Source of the DNA: Cynocephalus volans
Taxonomy: Eukaryota; Chordata; Mammalia; Dermoptera; Cynocephalidae
Assembly (NCBI RefSeq): GCF_027409185.1
Contig: NC_084463.1
Span: 45,734,407 to 45,798,406, forward strand
Length of the DNA stretch: 64,000 bases
Reading direction: 5' to 3'
The position numbers and the translations under genes are program-made. Positions 46,420 through 56,671 of the stretch are shown here, one piece after another; position 1 is the stretch's first letter; each line of letters opens with the position of its first letter. The notes below the pieces were generated by a model. The model saw only the letters and a program-made list of their open reading frames with translations, was not told the origin of the DNA and ran no database searches.

Positions 46420-47945
46420 TATTTCATTTTTTATTTTGAAATGTACATCACATTATCATTAAATATAGTCACCACAGTGTGTAAGGGAACCCTAGAAATA
46501 TTTCCTCCCATCCGTCTGTGACTTTGTACCCCTTGACCAACCTCTGCACGTTCTCCCCTTCCCCCTGCCCTTCCCATCCTCTGGCAATCACAAGTCTCCT
46601 CTTTGCTTTTATGAGATCAACTTTTTAGATTCTATATGTGAGTGAGATCATGCAGTATCTGTCTTTAGGTGCCTAGCTCACCTCACTTAACATAATGACC
46701 TCCAGTTTTATCCATGTTTCTGCAAATGACAGGATTTCTTTTTTTTTTTATGGTGGAACAGTATTCCACTGTGGACACTTACATTGATTCAACATCTTTG
46801 CTATTGTGAATATAGCTGCAATAAACATGGTTGTGCAGATATCTTTTTGACATACTGATTTTATTTCCTTTGGATATATTACCAGTAGTGGGATTGATGG
46901 ATCATATGGGAGTTCTATTTTTAATTTTTTGAGAAACCTCCATACTGTTTTTTCATAATGGCTGTACTAATTTACATTCCCACCAACAGCTTATCGGAGT
47001 TCCCCTTGGTCTACATTCTCACCACCACTTGTTATTTTTCGTCTCTTTGATAATAGCCATTCTAACTGTGGTAAGATGATACCTCATTATATTCTTTATT
47101 TGCATTTTCCTGATGATTAGTTATGTTGATCATTTTCTTTATACCCATTGGCCTTTTGTATGTCATATTTTGAGAAATGTTGATTCAGATTTTTACTTGT
47201 TTTTTAAATTATATTTGTTTTGCTGCTATTAAGTTGGTTGAGTTCCTTACATATCCTGGATACTAACCCCTTGTCAGATGCATAGTGTGCAAATATTTTC
47301 TTCTGTTCTTCTGGTTGTGTCTTCACTTCTGTCAATTGTTTTCTTTGCTGTGCAGAAGATTTCGTTTGATGTAATCTCGTCTGTGTGGTTTTGCTTTTGT
47401 TGCTTGTGCTTTTGAGGTCTCATTAAAAACTTCAAAAGAAAAACATGGATGAGCTTAGAGAAAATTATGTTAAGTGAAATAAGCCAGGCACAGAAACAGA
47501 AATACCACGTTCTTACTTATGTGTGGGAGCTAATACAAATAAATAAATAAGCAAACAAATAGAAAAAGACACAAAAATCACAATAATTTCCTGAACTTGT
47601 CAAAAAAAGAAAACAGATATGATGTTGATGAGAGTGGGAAAGGGGGAACGGGATGGGGTAAGGAGAGGAATTGGTAAAGGGCTACAAAAATCAACTACAT
47701 TGTATAATGATAAATAAAAAAATAAAAAATACACTTCCCAGACCAATGTCCTGAAGGGTCCCTCTATGTTTCCTTTAGTGGTTTTATAGTTTGGGCCTTA
47801 CACTTAAGTGGTCAATACATTTTGAGTTGATTTTTGTAGATAATGATATATGGGGTATGGTTTTATTCTTCTGCATGTAGCAACCCAGGTTTTACAGCAC
47901 CGTTTATTGAAGAGACTATATTTTCTTTAATGTGTGTTATTGCAC
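46420..47945 (-). mobile_element. L1 3' portion, minus strand, split by a plus-strand L1
   Basis: The 3' UTR starts near 46420 ('attttgaaatgtacatcacattatc'). Late ORF2 follows ('ccaacagcttatcggagttcccc', 'ctttgctgtgcagaag'). Pieces 46420-47437 and 47729-47945 are continuous in L1 order and are interrupted by an opposite-strand L1 tail. Confidence 0.85.
47438..47728 (+). mobile_element. Truncated L1 3' end inserted into the minus-strand L1
   Basis: 'catggatgagcttagagaaaattatgttaagtgaaataagccagg' through a 3' UTR ending '...ataaataaaaaaataaaaaat'. It runs opposite to its host and is therefore a separate, later insertion. Confidence 0.8.
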
Positions 47946-48480
47946 CAATATTTACAGTAGCAAAGATATAAGATCAAACTAAGTGCACATCAATGGAAGA
48001 ATGGTTAAAGAAAATACAATAAACAGGGACTGAAATTTTTAAAAAATGAAATTCTGTCATTTGTTACACAGATAAATGTATAGCTTTTTCTGTTAAGTGA
48101 AATTACCAGGCACAGAAAGACAGACACTGAATGATCTCAGTTACATGTATCATCTAGAAAAGTCAAACTTAAAAGCAGAGAGTAGAATGGTAGTTGCCAG
48201 GGTCTGAAGTGGGGGGTGGGGAAGGAAATGGGGAGATGTCTGTCAAAAGATACAAAAGATCAGTTGAATATGAGAAATAACTTCAAAAGATCTATTGTGC
48301 AACATGGTCACTATAGTTAATAGCAATGTATTGTATACTTGAAAATTGCTAAAGGAATAGATTTTTAAGTGTTCTCACCATAAAAAAAGATAAGTATCTG
48401 TGGTGATAAATATGTAATTAATTTGGTTTACCCATTCCACAATGCATGCATACACCAAAACATCATGTTGTACTACATTA
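47946..48480 (+). mobile_element. L1 3' end, plus strand
   Basis: Late ORF2 and 3' UTR blocks include 'aagtgcacatcaatggaagaatgg', 'gtgaaattaccaggcacagaaagac', 'gtatacttgaaaattgctaaa' and 'catgcatacaccaaaacatcatgttgtac'. This is the pattern of older L1MA/L1MB 3' ends. Confidence 0.85.
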
Positions 48481-48780
48481 ATATATACAGTATTTATTTG
48501 TCAGATTTAAATGTAAATATAGTAAAAGACGTGTATAAAAGTAAAGGTCACCTAAAACTTCTTTAGCCATAGGTGAGCACCATTACCACACCCTGCGTAT
48601 TCTTGTGCACTTTATTCAAAACACGTACACATTTATACACAATTTACATACCCAAATGGGAACACACATTACTTTTAATTTTACTTAATTATGGACATCA
48701 GTTTTTCCCTTTTTCCCACCCAGAGATCAAGCTCCATCTTCCTGTAAAACCATGGAAGTCATCTAATTACTTTTATTAAT

Positions 48781-48783
<3 letters not shown>

Positions 48784-48828
<45 letters not shown>

Positions 48829-48860
48829 ACTCACACACACGCACACACGCACACATGCAC
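48784..48860. repeat. (CT)n-(CA)n compound microsatellite
   Basis: About 40 bases of CT repeat are followed by CACACA with GCACACA variants. Confidence 0.96.
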
Positions 48861-48879
48861 TTAGCAGGATTGGGATCAC

Positions 48880-49340
48880 TATTTTATTAAAAATTAATTT
48901 TTATTATTATATACATTTGACCTTGAATCTTGTTTTCTTTTTCCAAATCCACTATTAAGATCTTCCTAGTTATCTTGTATAGTTTCCCATCATTGTTTAC
49001 AAAAGCTGCATAATTTTCCATGATATGAATGTACCACAATTTATTAAGCCATTATCATTCTGGTGATTCTCATGTTTGAATAATAATTCACCAAAATCTT
49101 GCATGTGCACATGTTATTTATTAACATTTATATCTCATTTATTTGGAAAAATTCCCCAAATTAGAATTCTTGCAGAGAAGGGCAAGCAATTTTTAATTAT
49201 ATTAAATTGTATTCCAAAAAGGCATAACATTGCACATTTATACCAGCCATACACAAGATATGCCCTTTTCTGTACATCCTATCCCCTAACAGATTTGACT
49301 GCTTTTTGATTTTTGGTGACCTGGGGAGTGTTAAATACTA
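48880..49340 (-). mobile_element. Ancient L1M-type fragment, minus strand
   Basis: Reversed late-L1 features are visible: 'gataTgaatgtaccacaatttattaagcc' near 49022 and 'gcagagaagggcaag' near 49171. It is heavily diverged. Confidence 0.5.
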
Positions 49341-50878
49341 CATAATGCAATTTAAATTTATTTCCTGTGTGGGAATAACACTGGTTATTGTTGATAATGA
49401 TTATGGAAGTATATTTTCATTGCACAGTTTCCTTGTGATTCATGTGGGCTGAGAGCCTGGAGACATTTCATTAGTCACAGAAAAAAATCAAGAAAACCTT
49501 ACTTCATCTAGAAACTTGACTAGGGCCCTAGCTTTGAGACTCACCAATTCCAATGAGACTTTAATGTCTTTTTTTCATAATGAGGATGATATTGTCTTAA
49601 AAGAAGTTGTCACAAAGTCACAAAAATAGAGCTTGCATAGTTGCCCCTTTCAGCCTTTGATCTTGTAGCATCCGGTTGGCCTCCCTGCCTTTGATCTGTG
49701 ATCTACGTGGAGAGGTAGACAGCTCCACTCTGGCCTGAGGCAGCAATTTGTGTCTTTCACATGCCAGCATGGATCACCTTCTGAGGTCCCCTGTGCAACA
49801 CCTGTCTCGTGCTCATATAACCCACTGAAATTTCACTCATCTCTATTGGTTAACCAAACCTTACTCATGGCCCTCTATTCTTTTCAGCTCATTCCCTTCT
49901 ATGGCAATTACTTTACCTTCACTGACAACCCCAATAAAGAATCCAGTCACTTTTATCTTTGTTTACTCATGGTGACCTATCTACACTATTTTACTGATGA
50001 ATGAGAGTTGTTAAGAAGTTAAAATATCTTACAAGAAAAAGAAATGTAGCTGTGAATATGTACTTATCCCAGAGAGATTGCTTAGTATTTTCCACAGACA
50101 GGTAGGTAGGCAGAAGGTACGTAAAGTGTTTCCAGATCCTCACTTTCCCTTTCTCTCCTGAGTTCCTGTAGAAGGGCCTAAACCTGGAGCTGGTAAGAGT
50201 GGCTTGAAAATTGCCGAGAGAGAAGGCATCTGTGCCTCACTCTCCCACAGCAGACTTGCTGTTGTTACTAAAGTTTAGGTGCATTAGTTTTTGAACAATG
50301 CATATAATTTCTGTTTTTCTACAATGTAAATGATCTGAAAACTTTTTCTTAACAGAGAATGATAAGGAAAGTTTCCACCCAATATAGGTAAGGGAAACAG
50401 ACCCCAAATTTTGGGTTTTCCAGGCATTCAAGAGATAGAAAAGTTACGTTATGATTGCCCATGATAAGACCCACTTTTAAACTTATTAGTCAAATTTGTA
50501 TTTCCAGAAAGTTGGTGCTTCCAATGCTGAAAATTAGCAAGATTTGAATCACCAGCAACACTGAACAGAGATGAGTCTCAAGGACGCTGATGAATGTCTC
50601 AATATTACAGGCGCAGGAAGAGAAGGTTGTGCTTTATGCTCATCAACAGGCTTGAAGAACAGCAGTTGGATTAATCCTTTGTGTAAACAATTAGAAACTG
50701 ATTAAGAAAAAGCTTTTAACAATTTTTTTATGATTGAATTAAAACTGTAGATTGAATTCAACCATGAGATTTACCCATAGGGCTGCATCAAATGCCCTTA
50801 TGCTGAAAAATGCAATTATGAACACTCCTTTAGTCTTTGCCTCTGGATTTTCTAGATTTTTGTTTTCTACCTTGTCTA
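49340..50878. other. Unique intergenic DNA downstream of the olfactory receptor
   Basis: No further gene or clear repeat was recognised. This includes the probable 3' UTR of the receptor gene (minus strand, below 50879), for which no strong polyadenylation signal could be chosen by eye. Confidence 0.5.
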
Positions 50879-51826
50879 TTATGTGTTCTGTTGAATTACT
50901 GGATGTTTTCCCAGGACCTTCTGAAGAGCTTCCAGCACATCCTTGTTTCTCAAGCTGTAGATGAGGGGGTTTAACATGGGTGTGAGGACAGTGCAAAATA
51001 CAGACACAGCCTGCTCCTGCTCAGGGGTGTGGGAGGAACCAGGTGTCATATACATATAAACACATGGTCCTAGATAGAAACTTACTACCATAAGATGAGA
51101 GGTACATGTGGCCAAGGCTTTCCTTCCACCTTTGAGGGATTTCATATGAAGAACAGTGAGAAAAATGAGGGTGTAGGAAGTCATGATAAGTCCAAAAGGG
51201 ATGACAATAAAGGCAATGCCCATCACAAAGACAACCAGCTCATAGGTGGCAGTGTCTGTGCATGAGATCTTCATAATCGCTGGCATCTCACAGAAAAAAT
51301 GGTGGATTTCCCTGGAGCCACAGATAGGTAGATTCATGGTATAGATTGTATGAGCTGTTGAAGCTAAAATACCCCCAATCCAAGACACTATGGCCATCTG
51401 CACACAGACCCCCTGGTTCATGATGACTGCGTATCTCAGAGGGTTGCATACAGCTACATAACGATCATAGGCCATGAGGGTCAAGAGGATGCATTCAGCA
51501 CCTCCAAGAGTAAAGAAGAAAAATATCTGAGCTCCACAGGCAAGATGTGTGATGTTCCTCCTTCCAGAGAAAAAGCTGATTGCCATCTTCGGAACAGTGC
51601 TGCTGATGAGGGCCAGGTCTATGAGAGAGAGCTGGCTGAGAAGAAAGTACATTGGGGTGTGGAGCCTCAAGTCCATCCATATCAGGAGGAGCAGGATAAA
51701 GTTCCCGGTGACTGCAGCGAGGTAGATCAGGATGATAGTGTGAATAAGGATACAGACGTACTTCATATTGGGGAAGAGTCCCAGAAGGATAAAATCTGTT
51801 GTAAATGTTTCATTTCCTCCCTCCAT
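50879..51826 (-). CDS. Olfactory receptor, family 2 (2T/2L/2M/2AJ-like), intact
   Basis: This is a 315-residue odorant-binding GPCR, expected to signal through G-olf in olfactory cilia. All landmarks are present. There is an N-terminal glycosylation site NET (5-7), and TM1 contains GN (41-42). LHTPMYFLLSQLSL is at 55-68 and the loop cysteine at C97. MAYDRYVAVC is at 118-127, and second-loop cysteines are at C169, C179 and C189. KALATCTSHL is at 236-245 and PMLNPLIYSLRN at 283-294. Length and single coding exon are normal for the family. I start at the ATG at 51826: the open frame extends 14 codons upstream without another ATG, and a splice acceptor sits in that extension. No stop or frameshift interrupts it. 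Wording such as LHTPMYFLLSQLSLIDL points to OR2; the exact subfamily needs a tree. Confidence 0.95.
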   Translation of the reverse strand: MEGGNETFTTDFILLGLFPNMKYVCILIHTIILIYLAAVTGNFILLLLIWMDLRLHTPMYFLLSQLSLIDLALISSTVPKMAISFFSGRRNITHLACGAQIFFFFTLGGAECILLTLMAYDRYVAVCNPLRYAVIMNQGVCVQMAIVSWIGGILASTAHTIYTMNLPICGSREIHHFFCEMPAIMKISCTDTATYELVVFVMGIAFIVIPFGLIMTSYTLIFLTVLHMKSLKGGRKALATCTSHLMVVSFYLGPCVYMYMTPGSSHTPEQEQAVSVFCTVLTPMLNPLIYSLRNKDVLEALQKVLGKHPVIQQNT

Positions 51827-51848
51827 AGCTGTGACTGATCTGGTTGAA

Positions 51849-51866
51849 CCTATTAAAGAAAAAGGC
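51849..51866 (-). promoter_or_regulatory. Splice acceptor of the olfactory receptor coding exon
   Basis: On the minus strand, a pyrimidine-rich TGCCTTTTTCTTTAATAG ends in AG at 51850-51851, 24 bases before the ATG. Olfactory receptor genes usually have an uncoded 5' exon joined to one coding exon, so this is a likely 3' splice site. It also supports the ATG at 51826. Confidence 0.7.
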
Positions 51867-51869
51867 AAG

Positions 51870-54150
51870 GAAAAGAAAAGGCAAATGAAATGTTATAAGA
51901 CCTTTTGAAATATGCTTTATTGGTCAGCTATTGTTTCAATAACGTAATGTAAAAGGCAGTTCTCCAAATTTCAGTGTCTATGAGAACAAACGTGTAATTT
52001 TTTAAAATTCCACGTCTGCGAGTCAGCTGGGGTGTTCTGCTGTACACTGACGGCCAATCTCAGGCATACTCCACTACACGTCTCTCATCCTGGGGCCTGC
52101 TGCTCTCATGGGGGACGGCAGAAACCAGAAACAGGCAAGTGGAACCATATGCTTCAGCTGAAGGCCTGAGCTTGGAACAAACTCTGTCACTTTCAACCAC
52201 ATTCCCGTGACTAAAGCAAGTCACATGTAGAAGGCAATATCAGTAAAGTGGGGAAGTAAACTCCACCCACAGTGAATCATCGTGGTAATGGGGGGTGAAG
52301 AAGGAATTTGAAGCAGTCAGTGCAATCTATTACAATGCTTCTCAGAGCTTCTATTATGACTCTTCTCGATTTCATGGTGTAGATGCTGCGTTCTCGGATA
52401 TTTTATTATTTACTTCTTGGACTTCTGCTTAGTATGTTCTGTTAAGCCCCAGTGATGAAGACAAACCCATTTCCTGTGATCACAAACAAATTTTACTACA
52501 GCCAATTACCTGAGGTTGCATCAACAGAGGAATGAGCTGATACAGTTAGGATTGTGTTGTTCTCTAGATTCATTCATAGCATCCCAATGTAAACCACATC
52601 AGGATAATTTAATACTAATCATTAAATGAGATTGCATCAACTGTAAATGAGAAATTATCTTATGCCTACATTCCAGTTGGAAGATACCCATCCCAGAAAA
52701 TTATGGCAGTAGAAATGGGAAGAAAAAAACCCCTCTATGCTACACAGCTTGGAACAGCTTTAAAATTAAACCTGGAATGTAGTTTTTATGACCATGTAAC
52801 TAATTACAAAGATGATACTTTTGCAAATCGGATATTTTAAACATACTTGTAAGGAAATTAATGTAGTTGAGAGTTTGGGTAAGAGACAGATTCCAAAATA
52901 AAAAAACCCAAAAAACAAACAAACAAAACTTTGATCATGACATGAGGAGTTCATTAAGATTTCTCATTTTCCCATTCTCCCAACCAGCCCTGACTGAGTG
53001 GTGCTTCTCGGCAGAAACAATGAAGGGTTTAAATTCCCACTGAAAACATGAAGACACTCTAAGAATTTACTGTTAATTCTGCTTCACTGATATTTACTAG
53101 GCTTGCTCACTTCTAGGGCCACAACTGTGTCATTCCATCAGCTAACTGTTGCAGTTCTAGACAGAAGGCATGAAAAGCTCTTGGGTACAAGGAGGTGAAA
53201 GATTTTAAAAAAACCCGCCCAGAAGGTAATTTAATTTAGTAAAAATCTTCATAATGTTAGCCCCCAGTTATTTAAACTAAATATTCTCCCCTGGTTCTCA
53301 AGTTGCTACAAAGGACTCTATTAAGGGGAAGAACTATACTTCAGAGGGGCAAAGCAGCAGGTATAATGAAGGCAGCTAGGCCGGCCTCTCTCAGATTACC
53401 TGCCTTTGTGCACCTACACATGCTGGGTTCTCAGCGCATCATGCTTCTTCCTTCAAGTGGTGACGCTTCAGGACACTTGCTGAAGGAGGCCTTGTGCTGG
53501 GAGAGTTGAGTGTTTTGGTTTTCACCTGCAGGAAGTATTTTTGACATTATATAGACAATTCCAAGTGCACATGGCAACAGCAAGTGCCCCAGAGGACTTG
53601 AGGCAAATAGGAAACCACAGAGGACGTGAGTCCCTGGACATCCACTAATTGATGTGTTTACCTCCAACTCACTGGATTTTGCTCAAAACAAGGTTTGGGG
53701 TGGGGATTACCCTGTGTATCCAGAATTTTATTCTCCTGGGTGCTTAAAGATTTCCCACATTTTTGGCTTGTCTTAGGGTATTATTTTATTGAGATTGATT
53801 TTTGACTCATCCACAAGATAAGACATTCTTGTAAATCCTTGCTTAATTTACATGAAGATGTGGAAAAATTTAATTTCTTCCAGTAGCAGCCACATAGGGA
53901 AGGAAAGTTTCCTGTAGTGTCAAAAAGATTTGTCCTTCAGAACAAACATAGCTCTTCACTATCATGCAACTTGGCCGTCTGGTTTTCCCAGTAATTTTTT
54001 TTTTTTTGATGGCTTCTCACAAGTAAAATATAAATATATATTATTAGTGAAAAAAGTTTTTGAAAACACATAATTATAAAGAATAACTAGTTAAAGCCAC
54101 TTATTATATGACCTATTTCCACCTCTCCCCCTGGAAGTAATTAATAATGA
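51870..54150. other. Unique intergenic DNA upstream of the olfactory receptor
   Basis: No repeat or protein-coding segment was recognised. The promoter and non-coding first exon of the receptor probably lie here or further right, but I cannot place them. Confidence 0.45.
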
Positions 54151-54625
54151 CAAAATGGTATGTATCTTTTTAATTAGTTGCTATGTAATATGCACATATA
54201 TGAGTTTTTCTGGGGTTTTTTTTCTGGCTTTTAAAGATAAACTTTTAAATTTGAAACCATTATGTATTTACAGTAAAGACATAAAAATAATACAAAGAAT
54301 TCAATATATTAGCTTCTCTTACCATCCACCATGGTGAACATTTTAAATCTAATAAATGAACATTGATGTATTACTATTATTTAAACCCCAGACTTTATTT
54401 GGATCTCTCCAATTTCTTACTGATGCAATTTTTCTATTAAAGGATACAATCCAGGATACCATGTTTCATTTAGTATTTACGGTTTTTTAGTCTCCTCTGG
54501 TTTATGACAGTTTCTTAGTCTCTTTTTTAAAAAATTACCTTGACAGTTTTGAAGAACACTGGTCTGATATATTGTACAATATTCTTCAATTGGGTTTCTA
54601 TCATCTTGTCTACAAAAGCAATTCT
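54150..54625 (-). mobile_element. Ancient L1 (L1MC/L1ME-like) 3' fragment
   Basis: 'gtctcctctggtttatgacagtttcttagtctc...' then 'accttgacagttttgaagaacactgg' and 'attcttcaattgggtttct' are reversed landmarks of old L1 3' ends. The left limit is uncertain. Confidence 0.6.
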
Positions 54626-54639
54626 CTAAAGTTTCACAG

Positions 54640-55040
54640 CCTTAAACAGGGTGCTCATGACTTGGATGAGACATCCTGTTCCTAAGCAAAAGATTTGTAA
54701 TTGATCAAGAAATTTTACAAAGATTGTGTGCTTTGGAAGCAGCAGTGTCCTGGACGGGTGAACATCTACAAACTCTCTGGATGCAAAATCAGCTATTACA
54801 TGGAACGGAACCCCATTCTGGAGTTTCAACAACTGGCAATTACACCCCAATTCACAGCACCAGGAGTGATGCCAACGCCACAGCCCTGAGAGATGATGAC
54901 ATCATCAGTCCCCACCTGGGATAAATTTAAAAGGACTTGCCATGCTAAATGATACTAACTTTGCTTTAACCAAATGTTTTTGTCTTAAATGTGAAACCTT
55001 GATCTGTAGCTTTTGCTTTTTCTTTTCAAAAAGGGGAGGG
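54640..55040 (+). pseudogene. ERV class II-like env C-terminal remnant
   Basis: A frame reading LCALEAAVSWTGEHLQTLWM resembles the heptad region of the HERV-K/betaretrovirus-type TM subunit (…ALEAAVLxxGEQVQ…). It is followed by degenerate sequence with NATALRDDD. In a shifted frame comes PTWDKFKRT, comparable with the WDKxKxHL block. Stops and shifts follow before an A/G-rich tract (55028-55041, likely polypurine tract) just left of an LTR. The LTR and this env therefore belong to one truncated provirus. It is non-functional. Confidence 0.65.
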
Positions 55041-55044
55041 CAAA

Positions 55045-55508
55045 TGTGGAAAATACTAACATCTATAAAGCAAATGTATTTCACAGGGCCTACCTTCCAA
55101 GGCCCTTCAGGTACAACCTGACTTTTTAAAATTACACAGAGAAATTTAAGCTTCCAAAAGACAGGAAACTTTCCCCAGGCTCAACTCTCTGTTGTAGATA
55201 AAGAATTGTAACACAGCAAAATTGTGGGCTCCAAGGGCAGATGTCCTTGGTGCAGCTAAACTTAATGACTGTTGCCATGACAATTATCTTACTGTTCTTT
55301 TGTAACCAACTATGTTTCTTTTCTGTAACTTTCCTGCCTGAAGAATAAATACAGACAGAAGACCATAGTTTGGGTTTAATTTTCTGAGGAGCAATGCCTC
55401 TCTCTTGAGGGTTCCTAGAAATTAACCCCTTCAGGGCTACTCACTGCTCAGAAGAAATGGGCTTTGAGTAATCCTTTGCATCTCCATCACCCTGGAGGAG
55501 AGGTGACA
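55045..55508 (+). mobile_element. 3' LTR (family A) of the class II-like provirus
   Basis: TGTGGAAAATACT...GGTGACA ends, preceded by AAAAAGGGGAGGGCAAA as a polypurine tract. It has AATAAA at 55347. It is co-linear with LTRs at 3600-4151 (minus), 33208-33639 (partial) and 62066-62604. The position after env makes it the key to classifying family A. Confidence 0.8.
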
Positions 55509-55572
55509 GGTTTCTTTGATATTTTGTGATTACTAGACTGGGGTTATGTGTTTTGGGGTAGATTGCCGCAGT

Positions 55573-55969
55573 TGTGACTTGAATATGTTCCCTAGAGTTC
55601 ATGTGTTGGAAACTTAATTCTCAATGCAAGAGTGTTGAGAGATGAGACCTTTAAGAGGTAATTAGGTCAGGAGGGCTCTGATTTCATAAATAAATTAATG
55701 CCATTATCACAGGAGTTAGTGAATTATCGTGGAGGTGGGATACTGATAAAAGAAAGACTTTTGCCTTTTCTCTTCTCTCTCTCTCTCTCATGTCTTCTCT
55801 CATTTCCACATGCTTTTTACAATGGGACAGCAAGATGGTCCCCCCACCAGATGCTGGTCCTTCAACCTTAGACTTCCCAGTCTTCAGAACTATAAGAAAT
55901 AACTCTGTGTTCTTTATAAATTACCCAGTCTGTGGTATTCTATTATAATAGCACAAAAAAACTAAGACA
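55573..55969 (+). mobile_element. MaLR (MST/MLT1-type) LTR, plus strand
   Basis: It starts TGTGACTTGAATATGTTCCC, includes 'gagacctttaagaggtaattaggtc' (55646) and 'ttctttataaattacccagtctgtgg' (55910), and ends AAAACTAAGACA. It contains a CT microsatellite (55771-55790). Confidence 0.85.
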
Positions 55970-56149
55970 GCCGTATAGGTGATACTATATCATATCAGGG
56001 GATACATGACATAAACATGACTTATCAGAGGTGCTGTTAACCTTCATCACTTAGTTAAGGTAGTGTTTGCCAGGATCATATTTGTTGGCCCTCCCTGGAT
56101 TGGTGGTATTTCTGGGAGTACTTTTACTTCCTTGGGACAGAGGGGAGAA

Positions 56150-56671
56150 CATGATGCAAACCCCACACCTAGAAAGTCTTCCAGAAAGCAGTCCACCCCA
56201 CCCCCAACTCTAGATGCTATGGCCTGTCTTATTTAGTTTCTAACAAAAATAAATGAAGTTCGCCCTGTTTCCACCTCACTATTTAGCATAGGAAATTTAG
56301 GTGCAGAGAGTTGCGGTGGCATTTTCAAGACACAGCTAGTAGGTGGCAGAGACACCACAGTGCCTTGCTGGAAATGAGAACTCAAATATTTAACATGTGA
56401 TCCAGGAACTGTTTGGTGGTGCCCAAGGGCCAGTAGGAGCATAGAAATGTGGTGACATAGGAGATGATTCTTCCCAGAAAGGCTGGTACCAGGGACTCCC
56501 CTGGTATCTCCAGAATGCTTCATCACGAGGGTGTTTCATAATTTAGGGTCACATCATTTTCCCATTCGGTGGGATGAGGAGGGACACTTGGAGGACTGGG
56601 GTCTAAAGCTCATATGAAGGAGTATCATCCTATCAGGAACTTACGCATGAGGGATATGGATGTTGGAGTGA
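56150..56671 (+). mobile_element. ERVL-type LTR, copy 2, left part
   Basis: Co-linear with copy 1 at 7625-8080: 'atggcctgtcttatttag', 'cctgtttccacctcactatttagcatagg', 'gagaaatgtggtgac'-type block, 'ggaggactggggtct'. It stops at 'gggatatggatg' and resumes at 58794 after an inserted class I provirus. Confidence 0.75.

Larger units (their letters stand above)
37020..46430 (+). mobile_element. Old L1 LINE, plus strand, split by several later elements
   Basis: Pieces at 37020-37457, 39750-40409, 40536-40838, 40946-41422, 45720-45854 and 46233-46430 read in order as one plus-strand L1. They run from reverse transcriptase ('ggttagtattatcctgattccaaaa', 37305) through late ORF2 ('tttatggtaaattgactttgac', 40552) to the last part near 46380. 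It is the host of a MaLR provirus, an L1 scrap, a SINE, an ERVL-like provirus and another MaLR piece, so it is older than all of these. Confidence 0.7.

Noticed and set aside
51494..51838. Frames antisense or shifted to the olfactory receptor (51495-51680 minus, 51545-51838 plus)
   Set aside because: They are shadows of the receptor coding sequence, with no protein family resemblance.
51827..51868. Upstream extension of the olfactory receptor frame by 14 codons
   Set aside because: It begins at a TTG, not an ATG, and contains a likely splice acceptor. The family starts at the MEGGNETF methionine.
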